Notes under the pieces: generated by a model
Databases searched by the model: none
What the model was told of the DNA's origin: nothing
The model's input: only the letters and a program-made list of their open reading frames with translations
Assembly: GCA_035913415.1 (NCBI GenBank)
Contig: JAMIIV010000019.1
Coordinates: 29,467 to 93,466 of the forward strand
Direction: 5' to 3'
Origin: UBA5070 sp035913415
Lineage (GTDB): Bacteria; Fibrobacterota; Fibrobacteria; UBA5070
DNA length: 64,000 bases
Shown: positions 35,561 through 44,834 of the stretch, one piece after another
Numbering within the stretch: the first letter of the stretch is position 1
Layout of the letters: each line of letters opens with the position of its first letter
Made by a program: the position numbers and the translations under genes

Positions 35561-36726
35561 GCTCCCATCCCGCCTGCCGCCACTTTCCTCGCTGCGGTGG
35601 ATGCCAGACGCTGGGCACCCCCTATGCCGTGCAGGTGCAGCTCAAGCAGCGCCTGGTCGAAGAGCTCTTCGGCGGCATCCGAGGGATTTCCATCCCCTTC
35701 CTGATCGAAAGTCCCGTCTCGACGGGATACCGTCACAAGGTGCAGCTTCCCTTCGGGTCGTACGGGGCTGGCCGCAAGCGCATCCCCACCCTCGGCTGCT
35801 ACTCCGAAGGCTCGCACGTCGTGGTGGACCAAAGCGAATGCCAGGTGCAGGACCCGGCTCTGTCGCGTGCGGCCTGGGCGGTGCGCGACTGGGCCCGTCG
35901 CGAAAACGTGCCCGTCTACGACGAACGCACCGGCGAGGGCTTCCTGCGCCACGTGTTGTTGCGCAAGGGCCTGGCCACCGGCGAGATCCTGCTGGGTCTG
36001 GTCGCCAACGCTCCGCGCCCACCGTTCTACCGCGCCCTGCTCAAGACCCTCATGCCGTCCCTGCAGAAGGCGCTGCCCGGACACGACGGCAAGCTCGTGG
36101 GCATCGTCCAGGAAGTGAACACCCGCGACACCAACGTCGTGCTGGGTGGCCGCGAAGAGCCCTGGTGGGGGCGCTCCTTCCTGAAGGAGCGCATCGGGGA
36201 GCATACCTACCATGTCGAGCTCTCCACGTTCGTGCAGGTCAATCCCTACCAGACCCCCCGGCTGTACGCCGAAGCGGCCCGGCACGTGCCGCAGGGCGGA
36301 CGCGTGCTGGACGCCTACTGCGGCATGGGCACCATCACCCTGTGGCTGGCGGGCAAGTCCCGCGAAGTCGTGGGCGTCGAGGAAAACCCGCGTTCCATCG
36401 AAGCCGCACGGGCCGCCGCGCGGGTCAACGGGGTCGCCAACGCGAGCTTCGTGCGCGGCGATGCCGCCGTCGAGCTCCCCCGGCTGGCCGGGGATGGCTG
36501 GGATGCCGTGGTCGTCGACCCTCCGCGATCCGGTCTGTCGCCGGAATCCGTCGCCGCTTTGGCGACGGGCGCCGCCCGCAGGCTCGTGTACGTCTCGTGC
36601 AATCCGCGCACGCTCCTGCGCGACGCGGGCCTTCTCCACGGATGGAGGCTCTCCGAGGTCCGCGGCGTCGACATGTTCCCCCACACCGAACACGTCGAGT
36701 GCGTCGCGAGGTTCGACAGAATCTGA
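35557..36726 (+). CDS. 23S rRNA (uracil-5-)-methyltransferase, RlmD/TrmA family
   Basis: 389 residues. It methylates C5 of a uridine in RNA using SAM. Cys7, Cys13 and Cys16 (CRHFPRCGGC), with a later Cys in DQSECQVQD, match the [4Fe-4S] cluster of RumA/RlmD. The SAM motif is VLDAYCGMGTITLWLA, and the catalytic cysteine and base lie in YVSCNPRTLLRD and HTEHVECVARF. The N-terminal TRAM domain of E. coli RlmD is absent, as in many shorter members. The choice between RlmD, RlmC and TrmA cannot be settled by eye, though the iron-sulfur cysteines argue against TrmA. It is coupled to the kinase gene by ATGA. Confidence 0.9.
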   Translation: MSSHPACRHFPRCGGCQTLGTPYAVQVQLKQRLVEELFGGIRGISIPFLIESPVSTGYRHKVQLPFGSYGAGRKRIPTLGCYSEGSHVVVDQSECQVQDPALSRAAWAVRDWARRENVPVYDERTGEGFLRHVLLRKGLATGEILLGLVANAPRPPFYRALLKTLMPSLQKALPGHDGKLVGIVQEVNTRDTNVVLGGREEPWWGRSFLKERIGEHTYHVELSTFVQVNPYQTPRLYAEAARHVPQGGRVLDAYCGMGTITLWLAGKSREVVGVEENPRSIEAARAAARVNGVANASFVRGDAAVELPRLAGDGWDAVVVDPPRSGLSPESVAALATGAARRLVYVSCNPRTLLRDAGLLHGWRLSEVRGVDMFPHTEHVECVARFDRI

Positions 36727-36747
36727 CGCCACCCGCCGCCCTCGGCC

Positions 36748-38625
36748 TCAGGCCCCCAGGGGGCGATCGCGGATCCAGGCCTCCGCTTCGCTGCGGGGCA
36801 AGGGGCGGGCGAAGAGGTAACCCTGCCCGTATTCGCATCCCATCTGGCGCAACCGGGCCAGTTGGGACTCCCGCTCGATGCCCTCGGCGACCACGTCCAT
36901 CCCCATCGATCGGGCCAGGCCCACCACGGCGCGCGGCACGGGGGAATCGTCGTCGGCGTCGTCGCGCAGCAGGTCCACGAACGACTTGTCGATCTTCAAG
37001 GTGTCGACCGGGAACCGGTGCAGGTACCCCAGCGACGAAAACCCGGTGCCGAAGTCGTCCAGGCTGACCCGCACCCCCATGGCGCGGATCTCGGCGATCC
37101 GTCGGGCCGCGTCGGCGGCCCGTTCGGCCACCGACGACTCGGTGATCTCCAGGATGACCTGACGGGGATCGGCGCCATGGCGCGCCATCGCCTCGCGGAT
37201 GGTGGCGACCAGATCTTCTTCTTCCATCTGGCGCGCCGACAAGTTGATGGCCATGGTGGGACGACGGCCACTGGCGCGCATGCCGTGCAGCACGGCCAGG
37301 GCTTCGTCGAGCACCCAGCGTCCGATCTCGTGGATGGAACCGCTGCGCTCGGCCATGGGGATGAACAAGGCCGGAGAGACCAAGCCCACACCGGGGCGTC
37401 TCCAGCGCACCAGCGCTTCGAAACCGACCGTGGCCAGATCGGACAGGCGGACAACAGGCTGGAAGTGGAGCTCCAGCTCCCCGTGGCTTGCCGCCTGCCT
37501 CAGTTCGAGCTCCAGCGAGACTTCTTCGCGATGGGCGATCCCCTTCTGTTCGTCGAAAAGCGCCACGGTGTCGGCACCGGTGGAGCGCGCCTGGAACAGG
37601 GCCGTCTCGGCCTTTTGGAGCAACCCATCGGCGGTGGCATCCTCGCGCCGCGTCACGGCGACGCCCACCGACGCCGTCAGGCTGACCTCCCGCGCGCCAC
37701 GCAGCAGGGGGCTTGCCAGCGCCCCTTTCATGCGGTGGGCTTCTTCCCTGGCCTCTTCCAGGGAGTGCACCTCCAGCAAGGCCGCGAATTCGTCTTCGCC
37801 GACACGTGCCACGGTGGTTCCCGGCGGAAGGGTACCCAGAAGACGTACGGCCAGACTCAGCAGGAGGGCATCGCCCGAGTCGCGCCCCAGGGACGCGTTG
37901 ACGGCCAGGAAACGATCGATGTCCAACAAGGCGACCCCCACAAAAGGGGGACCGGAGCGCTGGATCGTCAGCTTGAGACGGTCATCGAACAGGGACCTGT
38001 TGGGCAGGCCCGTGAGGGCGTCGTACAGAACACCGCGCAGCATGCGTTCCTCGAGACGGCGAAAATCGCTGACGTCTTGGGCGACCACAAGCCGCCAGCC
38101 GAAATCCTCCTCGATGCGCACCGCCCGAAGGTGGCGCACCTCGCCGTCGCCTCCCAGGACGCGGTAGGCGAATTCGGGGGCTTCGCCCTGCTCGGCGGGC
38201 ATGGCGCGGGCTTCGATCCAGGTGCGCAAAGCTTCCCGATCCTCGGGATGCACGTGGTGGGCCAGATAGGCGGCCAGCTCCATGCGGGCGTTCGGCACGA
38301 CGTCCAGACCCGCGGTGCGGGCGTGTTCGGGGCTCAACCGGACCAGTCCCGTGGAGCGATCGTAGCGCCACGTCCCCATTCGCGCCAGCTCCTGCGCCCG
38401 CAGGAGCGAATGCGACGAGCCCTGGAGGTCGGAGGGGGTGCGATGGCGCTGGAGGCGCCCCAGCAACCAGGCTCCGCAAAACAAGCTCGTGGCCGCGCCT
38501 GCCGCGAGACTCCAGACCAACACGCCGCCGCCGAAGGACGCGGCGATCAGCAGGCCGAAGCCAGCCAGGACCAACAGAACTCCGCCCAGGCGGACCACTC
38601 TTCGTCTGGGAATGCGCATGGGCAC
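36748..38625 (-). CDS. membrane GGDEF/EAL protein, probable c-di-GMP phosphodiesterase
   Basis: 625 residues. Two N-terminal membrane helices (VVRLGGVLLVLAGFGLLIA and VLVWSLAAGAATSLFCG), a PAS-like domain (ARMGTWRYDRSTGLVRLS), a GGDEF domain and an EAL domain. The GGDEF motif reads GEDEF, losing the second glycine, and no I-site is visible, so it is probably not a cyclase. The EAL domain keeps the glutamate (FEALVRWR), the DDFGTGFSSL loop and EGIE, so it should hydrolyse c-di-GMP. The degenerate GGDEF may bind GTP as a regulator. It lies 96 bases downstream of the REC-HATPase gene on the same strand. Confidence 0.9.
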   Translation of the reverse strand: MPMRIPRRRVVRLGGVLLVLAGFGLLIAASFGGGVLVWSLAAGAATSLFCGAWLLGRLQRHRTPSDLQGSSHSLLRAQELARMGTWRYDRSTGLVRLSPEHARTAGLDVVPNARMELAAYLAHHVHPEDREALRTWIEARAMPAEQGEAPEFAYRVLGGDGEVRHLRAVRIEEDFGWRLVVAQDVSDFRRLEERMLRGVLYDALTGLPNRSLFDDRLKLTIQRSGPPFVGVALLDIDRFLAVNASLGRDSGDALLLSLAVRLLGTLPPGTTVARVGEDEFAALLEVHSLEEAREEAHRMKGALASPLLRGAREVSLTASVGVAVTRREDATADGLLQKAETALFQARSTGADTVALFDEQKGIAHREEVSLELELRQAASHGELELHFQPVVRLSDLATVGFEALVRWRRPGVGLVSPALFIPMAERSGSIHEIGRWVLDEALAVLHGMRASGRRPTMAINLSARQMEEEDLVATIREAMARHGADPRQVILEITESSVAERAADAARRIAEIRAMGVRVSLDDFGTGFSSLGYLHRFPVDTLKIDKSFVDLLRDDADDDSPVPRAVVGLARSMGMDVVAEGIERESQLARLRQMGCEYGQGYLFARPLPRSEAEAWIRDRPLGA

Positions 38626-38721
38626 CTCGAAGCGCCCCCGATCGCGACCTGTCGATGCGGGGACGACTCGGAACCCATTGTCCCACCTTGAGGCGCCCGG
38701 AACAAGTCCGGAACGAACGGA

Positions 38722-39654
38722 TCAGAACTCGTGGATGAGCAACGGCCGCAAGGGAGGCCGCAGGGAGGAGTCGTCGCGCAGCAAAATGACCTCGGTGCGG
38801 TCCCCCACGCGGATGTTGATGACGACCCGATCGAGGGAGCGTCGCGTGATGTGCAAACCTCGTCCGTGGTTGGCGTCGTTGAGAAGCAGCCCGCCGGCCA
38901 CCCGGTTGACCTCCAGCCACTCCAGCACCTGGGCCTTGGACAGCCGACCTCCGCGGTCGACGACCGAGCACCCGAATCCGGCCGATCCCTTGCCGAACAT
39001 CACGTACACCACCTGGTCGCGGGTCAGCCCGACATCGGTGGCCCATTCGAGTTTGCGTTCGCCGTTCTCGTCGAGGGAGCCGTAGTACACCGCGTTGGTC
39101 ACCACTTCGACCAGCACGCGACGGAAGGTGCGCCGCACTTCGCCGGCCGGAAACCAGGCCGAGACCTCGTCGGCGACGCGCTGGATCTCGGAGGTGTTGG
39201 CGATCTGCCGACCATGGACCTGGTAATCGTCGCCCAGCCACCGGTCCAGACCGAACACGTCCTCCGTGAGCAGGGCTTCGCAGGTCTCGACCAGGTCGTG
39301 CATCGGCCTGCCGCCCTTCTTGGCCAGGATCGTGCCCACGTCGTACTCCAGTGCCAACCGGAAGTGGTCTTCCGGCGCCGTGTCCGAAAACAGGGCGTAG
39401 CGGGCACCCGGGCGCAGGTCCCGGAGGAACTGCACCAGATCGAACCAGGGCACGCCCGGCATGTCGGTTCCTGTCACCAGCAGGGCGTAGGATCGGTTCT
39501 GGAGCATCTCCAGGGCGCGCGAACCATCTTCGGCGACTTCGACGGCAAGGCCCAGATGCAGGTGCAAGACCTTGGCGACCCGCGCGGAAAACCGCGGATC
39601 ACCGTCGGCCACCAACACCCGGACGCCCCCGATCCGACGTGCCGAAGGACGCAT
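38722..39654 (-). CDS. response regulator with RsbW-like HATPase output
   Basis: 310 residues. The N-terminal REC-like domain (VRVLVADGDPRFSARV) has a GTDMPG motif with an Asp at the phospho-acceptor position. The C-terminal half is a HATPase_c_2 fold as in anti-sigma kinases RsbW and SpoIIAB (RRVLVEVVTNAVYYGS as N-box, then NDANHGRGLHITRRSLDRV). It should phosphorylate a STAS antagonist or hold a sigma factor. The ATG overlaps the rseP stop (ATGA), which ties it to the rseP operon. A STAS gene lies at 44388 on the other strand and is a possible partner. Confidence 0.8.
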   Translation of the reverse strand: MRPSARRIGGVRVLVADGDPRFSARVAKVLHLHLGLAVEVAEDGSRALEMLQNRSYALLVTGTDMPGVPWFDLVQFLRDLRPGARYALFSDTAPEDHFRLALEYDVGTILAKKGGRPMHDLVETCEALLTEDVFGLDRWLGDDYQVHGRQIANTSEIQRVADEVSAWFPAGEVRRTFRRVLVEVVTNAVYYGSLDENGERKLEWATDVGLTRDQVVYVMFGKGSAGFGCSVVDRGGRLSKAQVLEWLEVNRVAGGLLLNDANHGRGLHITRRSLDRVVINIRVGDRTEVILLRDDSSLRPPLRPLLIHEF

Positions 39655-40997
39655 CAGCGCAGGAACATCGGGATCCGGAGCATGTCGTGGAAGGTCACGT
39701 ACAAGGCCAGGCCCAGAAACAGGTACACCACGACGTTGGTGAGGATTTCCATGAACCGCCGATTGGCCCGCCGGCCGCGGACCTTCTCGAAGGCCAGCTC
39801 CACCAGACGTCCACCGTCGGTGACCACCAGGGGCATCAGGTTCAGGATGCCGAGGTTGATCGAGATCAGGGCCATGAAGTCGAAGAGGACCGTCCAGCCT
39901 TCGCGTGCCGCCCGGCCGGACATCTGGACGATCCCCACGGGACCGGCCAGATTGCGCGGAGCCACCGCACCCGAGAGCAGGGCGCCCAGGAATCGGAAGA
40001 TGGTCGTGGAATGCTGCCAGCACACGCGCCCGGCGCGCGAGGCGGCGTCGATGGGGCCGTAGCGGCGGGTTTCCAGCGCCACAACCGCACCCGCCTGGAT
40101 GCCGATCATCCATTTGCCGGCATCGTCGCTCCAACGCGGCTGGACCGGAATGGACAGCCGCCCCATCGGGCGCGCGACCTCCAGGACCACCGGCTTGCCG
40201 GCCGCGGCCACCACGAAGGTGGAAAGCTGTTCAGCGGTGGACAGGATCTTGCCGTCGACGGCCACGAGGGTGTCTCCGGTCAGGATTCCCGCGGCTTCGG
40301 AGGCGCTGGAAGGCACCACGCCCGCGGCCATGACGCGGCCACCGAACCACACTCCGGCCCAACCGATGTCGAGCTGTCCTTCGGGATCGCGGCGGGGCAC
40401 CACCGTGAGGGTGCGGTCCAGGCCACCGCGGCGTACCACGACCTGCACGGGCCGGTCCTTGCGCAACGCCATGGCCTCGATCACGTTCTCGACCTTCTCC
40501 ATGACGCGTCCGTCGATGCGCAGCAGCGAGTCTCCGGGAAGGATGCCCCCCAGTTGGGCGGGTGAATCCTTCTCGATGCCGGCCACCACGAGCACGTCGT
40601 CGACGGGCTCGCGCACCCCCACCATCGAGATGAACCACACCAGGAAGAGTGCGAACACGATGTTGACCAAGGGGCCGGCGACCACGATGGCCGCACGCGC
40701 TCCCAGCGAAGCGGTGTCGAAGGCGTGGGCGTCCTTGGCGCCTTCGAGATCGTCGGGATCCTCGCCGGCCATCTGCACGTACCCGCCGAAGGGGATGGCG
40801 CAGAAGCGGTAGTCGGTGCCTCCGCGGACCACTCCGAACAGACGCGGACCGAAGCCGATGGAGAACACCTTGACGGTGACGCCGTTCCAGCGGGCGAACA
40901 GGAAGTGTCCGCCTTCGTGCACCAGCACCAGGAAGGACAGGACGGCCAGCCCCACGGGGATCTGCCACAGCAGGTCGATCCAGTTCGTTCCGTTCAC
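39654..40997 (-). CDS. rseP: RIP metalloprotease RseP
   Basis: 447 residues, normal for RseP. This inner-membrane site-2 protease cleaves membrane-bound anti-sigma factors and signal-peptide remnants. The zinc motif HEGGH is at residues 27-31, the IPFGGYVQMAGE stretch follows, and two PDZ domains are visible (SPAQLGGILPGDSLLRIDG and SSASEAAGILTGDTLVAVDG). The C-terminal membrane site NLMPLVVTDGG corresponds to the usual NxxPxxxxDGG. The start is a GTG sharing bases with the dxr stop. The dxr-rseP order is common in bacteria. Confidence 0.95.
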   Translation of the reverse strand: MNGTNWIDLLWQIPVGLAVLSFLVLVHEGGHFLFARWNGVTVKVFSIGFGPRLFGVVRGGTDYRFCAIPFGGYVQMAGEDPDDLEGAKDAHAFDTASLGARAAIVVAGPLVNIVFALFLVWFISMVGVREPVDDVLVVAGIEKDSPAQLGGILPGDSLLRIDGRVMEKVENVIEAMALRKDRPVQVVVRRGGLDRTLTVVPRRDPEGQLDIGWAGVWFGGRVMAAGVVPSSASEAAGILTGDTLVAVDGKILSTAEQLSTFVVAAAGKPVVLEVARPMGRLSIPVQPRWSDDAGKWMIGIQAGAVVALETRRYGPIDAASRAGRVCWQHSTTIFRFLGALLSGAVAPRNLAGPVGIVQMSGRAAREGWTVLFDFMALISINLGILNLMPLVVTDGGRLVELAFEKVRGRRANRRFMEILTNVVVYLFLGLALYVTFHDMLRIPMFLR

Positions 40998-42157
40998 GCG
41001 GGCACCTCGGCGCGGGACAATTCCTGAACGCGACGGCGGGCCCACGCATCGGCCGCCAGAAGCTCGTCGAAATCGGGGGCTGAGACGGATTGAGTCTCGT
41101 CAAGGACGGCTTCGACGAGCCGGCTGATCCCCGTGTAGGTGAGGGAGCGCTCCAGGAAGAGCGCGACCGCGGCTTCGTTGGCCGCATTGAGCACGGCGGG
41201 ATGGATACCGCCCGCCTGGCCGGCCCGGTAGGCCAGGCCCAGCGCGGGAAAACGCGCGTGGTCGGGTTTCTCGAAGCGCAGCGTGCCCAGCGAAGCCAGG
41301 TCCAGCCGGGCACCGGTGAGGGCCACGCGTTCGGGGGCCACCAGGGAATACAGGATGGGCAGGCGCATGTCGGGGGTGCCCAACTGGGCCATGAGGGCCC
41401 CGTCGCGGAACTGCACGAACGAATGCACGTGGCTGCCCGGGTGGACGAGCACCTCGATGCGCTGGTAGGGCACCCGGAACAAGAAATGGGCCTCGATGAC
41501 TTCCAGTCCCTTGTTGAACAAGGTGGAACTGTCGATGGTGATCTTGGGGCCCATGGTCCAGGTCGGGTGCTTGAGGGCCTGTTCGACCGTGATGTTCGCG
41601 AACTGCTCGGGGGCGAGTTCGCGGAACGGTCCGCCGGAAGCCGTCAGCACCAGGCTTTCGATCTCGTCGACCGGGCGTCCGGCAATGGCCTGGTAGAGGG
41701 CGGAGTGTTCCGAATCGATGGGATGAAGACTGGCCTTCGGATGCTGTTGCAGCAGCGTCTCGATGAGTTCCCCCGCCATCACCAGGGTTTCCTTGTTGGC
41801 CAGACACACGCGCAAACCCCGGCGAATGGCCTCCATGGTGGGCCGGCAGCCGATGGAGCCCACCAGGCCGTTCACGAGGGTGTCGGCATCCGGCAGCGAC
41901 ACCAGCTCGAGCAGACCGTCCATGCCCGAGGCGACGCGTCGCCCCACTTGGCGGGAAGCCTCGGCCGCGGCGTCGGGATCGAACAGGCACAGGCGAGCGT
42001 CGGGGAATTCGCGGGCCAAGCGCGAGAATTCGGCGACTTTGCCGAAGGCGGCCAAGGCGACGATGCGGAAACGGTCGGGGTGTTCGCGAACCACCGACAG
42101 CGTGCTCGAGCCGATGGATCCCGTGGCCCCGAGGAGCACGATGTTCTGGGTGGTCAT
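40994..42157 (-). CDS. dxr: 1-deoxy-D-xylulose-5-phosphate reductoisomerase
   Basis: 387 residues. It converts DXP to MEP in the non-mevalonate isoprenoid pathway, using NADPH and a divalent metal. The N-terminal NADPH loop is LLGATGSIGSSTLSVV, and LANKETLVMAGE, DSEHSALYQ, TASGGPF and HPTWTMGPKITIDSSTLFNKG are the standard active-site segments. The ATG lies 17 bases after the lnt stop. It overlaps rseP by four bases. Confidence 0.97.
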   Translation of the reverse strand: MTTQNIVLLGATGSIGSSTLSVVREHPDRFRIVALAAFGKVAEFSRLAREFPDARLCLFDPDAAAEASRQVGRRVASGMDGLLELVSLPDADTLVNGLVGSIGCRPTMEAIRRGLRVCLANKETLVMAGELIETLLQQHPKASLHPIDSEHSALYQAIAGRPVDEIESLVLTASGGPFRELAPEQFANITVEQALKHPTWTMGPKITIDSSTLFNKGLEVIEAHFLFRVPYQRIEVLVHPGSHVHSFVQFRDGALMAQLGTPDMRLPILYSLVAPERVALTGARLDLASLGTLRFEKPDHARFPALGLAYRAGQAGGIHPAVLNAANEAAVALFLERSLTYTGISRLVEAVLDETQSVSAPDFDELLAADAWARRRVQELSRAEVPA

Positions 42158-42174
42158 TTCGGAGAGGGAAGATA

Positions 42175-43686
42175 TCAAACCGAGGCGCCCCGTGGGCGAG
42201 GCACGAAGCAGGCGACCATTCCCATGGCTCCCAGCAGGGCCAACAACGCCTCGATCGCCCCGCCATGGCGGGCCGCGAAGCTCGGACTCCCCTCGCGCAC
42301 GCTGGCCACCAGGAGGGTGTCGTCCATCAGGCCGGAGCTCGCCACGATCCGACCCTGACCATCCACGACGCCCGAGATGCCGGTGTTGGCCGCCCGCACC
42401 AGGGGAAGTCCCGATTCGACCGCGCGGAAGCGTTCGATGTTCCAGTGCTGCCAGGGCCCCATGGAGCGTCCGAACCAGCCGTCGTTGGTGATATCCACCA
42501 TCGCCCGGGCACCACCTGCGGCCGCCAGGCGGGCGAAATCGGGGTACACGAGTTCGTAGCAGATGGTGGGCGACCACGGGATCCCGCGGGTGGTGTGCAC
42601 CGGAAGAACCTTGCCCGGGGCGAAATCGCCTTCCCCCAGATCCACGTAGTTCAGCACGGGGAAGACGTCGTCGAAGGGCAGGCGCTCCGAGAACGGAACC
42701 AGACGGATCTTGTCGTAGCGCTGCGGCGGTCCGACCGGCCCCAGCAAGAAGGCCGCGTTGCGGATCCAGGCACCCCGCGGCGCGGCCGAATCGCGATCGA
42801 AATCCAAGGCTCCCAGCAGCACCTGGGCTCCGGAGCTGTCGGCGAAGCGCTGGAAACGCGAGACCTCCCAGGGGCGCAGGCTCCAGAAGTCGGGAATGGC
42901 CGTTTCGGGCAGCACGACCATGTCCACGGGTTCGGCCAGGCGCCCAAGCGTGGCGTAGGTGGAATCCATGACGGCGCGGAAATACGACTCCCCCCATTTG
43001 CGGGTCTGGGGGATCGAGGGTTGCACCAGCGCCACCCGCCAGGTGCGCCCTTCCTGCGGGAGTGCCAACCGCCAAGCGCCGAACCCAACCCAAGCCCCCA
43101 CAGCCAGCACCAGGGCGGTGCGCAGCTTCCAAGTACCGGCCGGCAGAGCCTTCCACAACCCCACCGCCAACAGAGCGATCGCCAATCCCGTGCCGTGCAC
43201 CCCCACCCAGGCGGCGCCCTGCAAAAGGATTGGCCATTCCCCCAGATCGTAGCCCACATGGCTCCAGGGGAAGGACATCTGTCCAAATCCCCGGACGATC
43301 TCGATGCCCGCAAACACCAAGGGCCAGACCCAGGCCAGACCCCGGGCCCGCAGACGCGTCCAGGCCCAGGCCCATAAACCCGAGAACACCGAGAGATAGG
43401 CCATGAGCAGGGTCAGCCCACCTCCGATGGCCAGCACCGGCCCGACGGCCATGACGTTGCGGATCCACAGCAGGGTGCTCAAGTTCAGCGCCAGCCCCCA
43501 CACCAGACCCCAGCGAAACGCGGCCCACCCCGACAACGGGGTCAGGGCCAGAAGCGAGGCGGCCAGGACCACGGGGATCCCCGGACCAAGGGGCAGCGGT
43601 GGCGTGCACAAGCCAGCGGCCAGCCCCAGCAGGACCGCCACGACCAGAGGATGCCTCCAGAAGACGGGCGGTCGGGAGAGCTTCAT
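42175..43686 (-). CDS. lnt: apolipoprotein N-acyltransferase
   Basis: 503 residues. It adds the third acyl chain to lipoproteins in the inner membrane, the last step of lipoprotein maturation, which fits a cell with an outer membrane. The N-terminal half has about six to seven membrane helices, and the C-terminal half is a nitrilase domain with the catalytic triad visible: Glu in LPETAIPDFW, Lys in YDKIRLVPFSE and Cys in TICYELVYPD. The ATG overlaps the rsmI stop. Confidence 0.94.
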   Translation of the reverse strand: MKLSRPPVFWRHPLVVAVLLGLAAGLCTPPLPLGPGIPVVLAASLLALTPLSGWAAFRWGLVWGLALNLSTLLWIRNVMAVGPVLAIGGGLTLLMAYLSVFSGLWAWAWTRLRARGLAWVWPLVFAGIEIVRGFGQMSFPWSHVGYDLGEWPILLQGAAWVGVHGTGLAIALLAVGLWKALPAGTWKLRTALVLAVGAWVGFGAWRLALPQEGRTWRVALVQPSIPQTRKWGESYFRAVMDSTYATLGRLAEPVDMVVLPETAIPDFWSLRPWEVSRFQRFADSSGAQVLLGALDFDRDSAAPRGAWIRNAAFLLGPVGPPQRYDKIRLVPFSERLPFDDVFPVLNYVDLGEGDFAPGKVLPVHTTRGIPWSPTICYELVYPDFARLAAAGGARAMVDITNDGWFGRSMGPWQHWNIERFRAVESGLPLVRAANTGISGVVDGQGRIVASSGLMDDTLLVASVREGSPSFAARHGGAIEALLALLGAMGMVACFVPRPRGASV

Positions 43687-44363
43687 CCCTTGCCCTGGGG
43701 GTGGAACAACAGGACGAATTCGCCCTTGGGCTCCTTGGGAAGGCGAGCCAACAACTCGGCGCCGGTGCCTTCCAGGAATTCCTCGTGCAACTTGGTGAGC
43801 TCGCGCGCCAGGACCACACGGGTCTCGGGGTACAGCTCGGCGAGGTCCTCGCAGGCATGGCGCACCTGCCAGGGACTCACGTAGTACACGATGGTACGTT
43901 CTTCGGTTCGGACCGACTCCATCTTGCGCCGGCGCTCCCCGGACTTTCGGGGCAGGAACCCGTCGAAGGCGAAGCGGTCGGTGGGCAGGCCCGAGGCGAC
44001 CAAGGCCGACAACAAGGCGGAAGCCCCGGGAATCGGGCAGACCTTGACCCCTTCGCGGCGGCAGGCACGCACCAGGAAGAAGGCTTCGTCGGAGATGCCC
44101 GGAGTGCCCGCATCGCAGATCAGCGCGAAGGACTCGCCGCCCTGCAGGCGCTGGACCAGCTCCTGGGTGCGACGCTCCTTGTTGTGGTCGTGGTACGAGC
44201 TGGTCCGGACCTGCACGCCATGGGCCGACAGGAGCCTGGAGCTGTGGCGGGTGTCCTCGCACAAGATCTCGTTGACGGTCTTGAGGACCTCCAGCGCACG
44301 GAGGGTGATGTCGGCGAGATTGCCGATGGGAGTGCTGACGATGTGAAGGATGCCTGGTTCCAC
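43683..44363 (-). CDS. rsmI: 16S rRNA (cytidine(1402)-2'-O)-methyltransferase
   Basis: 226 residues. It methylates the ribose of C1402 in the 16S decoding centre. The tetrapyrrole-methylase fold is shown by LHIVSTPIGNLADITLRAL at the start, CEDTRHSSRLL, and the SAM loop ALICDAGTPGISDEAF. The GTG at 44363 was chosen because it gives the standard N-terminus; a longer frame runs through the promoter and the divergent gene. It is the first gene of rsmI-lnt-dxr-rseP. Confidence 0.94.
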   Translation of the reverse strand: MEPGILHIVSTPIGNLADITLRALEVLKTVNEILCEDTRHSSRLLSAHGVQVRTSSYHDHNKERRTQELVQRLQGGESFALICDAGTPGISDEAFFLVRACRREGVKVCPIPGASALLSALVASGLPTDRFAFDGFLPRKSGERRRKMESVRTEERTIVYYVSPWQVRHACEDLAELYPETRVVLARELTKLHEEFLEGTGAELLARLPKEPKGEFVLLFHPQGKG

Positions 44364-44370
44364 GGGTCCG

Positions 44371-44380
44371 AAGTATACTT
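44371..44380. promoter_or_regulatory. palindromic -10 box shared by divergent rsmI and STAS genes
   Basis: AAGTATACTT is a perfect 10-base palindrome giving TATACT on both strands. On each side only seven bases separate it from the start codon (GTG of rsmI, ATG of the STAS gene), so both transcripts could be nearly leaderless. Confidence 0.55.
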
Positions 44381-44387
44381 GGTTGCG

Positions 44388-44834
44388 ATGCTTCTGCACG
44401 TGACCCGCACCCAAGACTCCGCACTCCTCCGCATCTCCGGCAAGGTCGGTTGGGAGAATTCCCGTGTCCTCGACCGTCAAGTCGAGAACCTCGTCCAATC
44501 GGGGGCGCGCCGGATCGCCTTCCACCTGGCGGAGGTCGACTACCTCTCGTCGGGCGCCATCGGCGTGGTCTCCTACAATTGGCGGCGCATGAAGGAGACC
44601 GATGGGGACCTCCTGATCGTCGAGCCCAACGAGTACGTGCAATACCTGTTCCGGTCCGTCGGATTCCTGCGCGTCTTCGAAGGTCGCATCCTCGACTCCC
44701 TCGAAGCCCTCGACGCCTGGCTGCGCGAACGCGGTCTTGCACCGCTGTCGTCCAAACCCGACGCCGAGTGGGAATCCATCGACTCCTCTTTCGACGACGA
44801 CGACGAACTGTCCTACCGCGAAGACCAGCCATGA
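44388..44834 (+). CDS. STAS-domain anti-sigma-factor antagonist
   Basis: 148 residues. The STAS fold is visible: ALLRISGKVGWENSRVLDRQ, RIAFHLAEVDYLSSGAIGVV with a serine pair at the usual phospho-site, and RSVGFLRVFEGRILDSLEAL. The C-terminal 35 residues are acidic and disordered (WESIDSSFDDDDELSYRED). Such proteins bind an RsbW-type kinase and free a sigma factor when dephosphorylated. The REC-HATPase protein at 38722-39654 is a candidate partner, by inference only. Its end overlaps the next gene by ATGA. Confidence 0.88.
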   Translation: MLLHVTRTQDSALLRISGKVGWENSRVLDRQVENLVQSGARRIAFHLAEVDYLSSGAIGVVSYNWRRMKETDGDLLIVEPNEYVQYLFRSVGFLRVFEGRILDSLEALDAWLRERGLAPLSSKPDAEWESIDSSFDDDDELSYREDQP

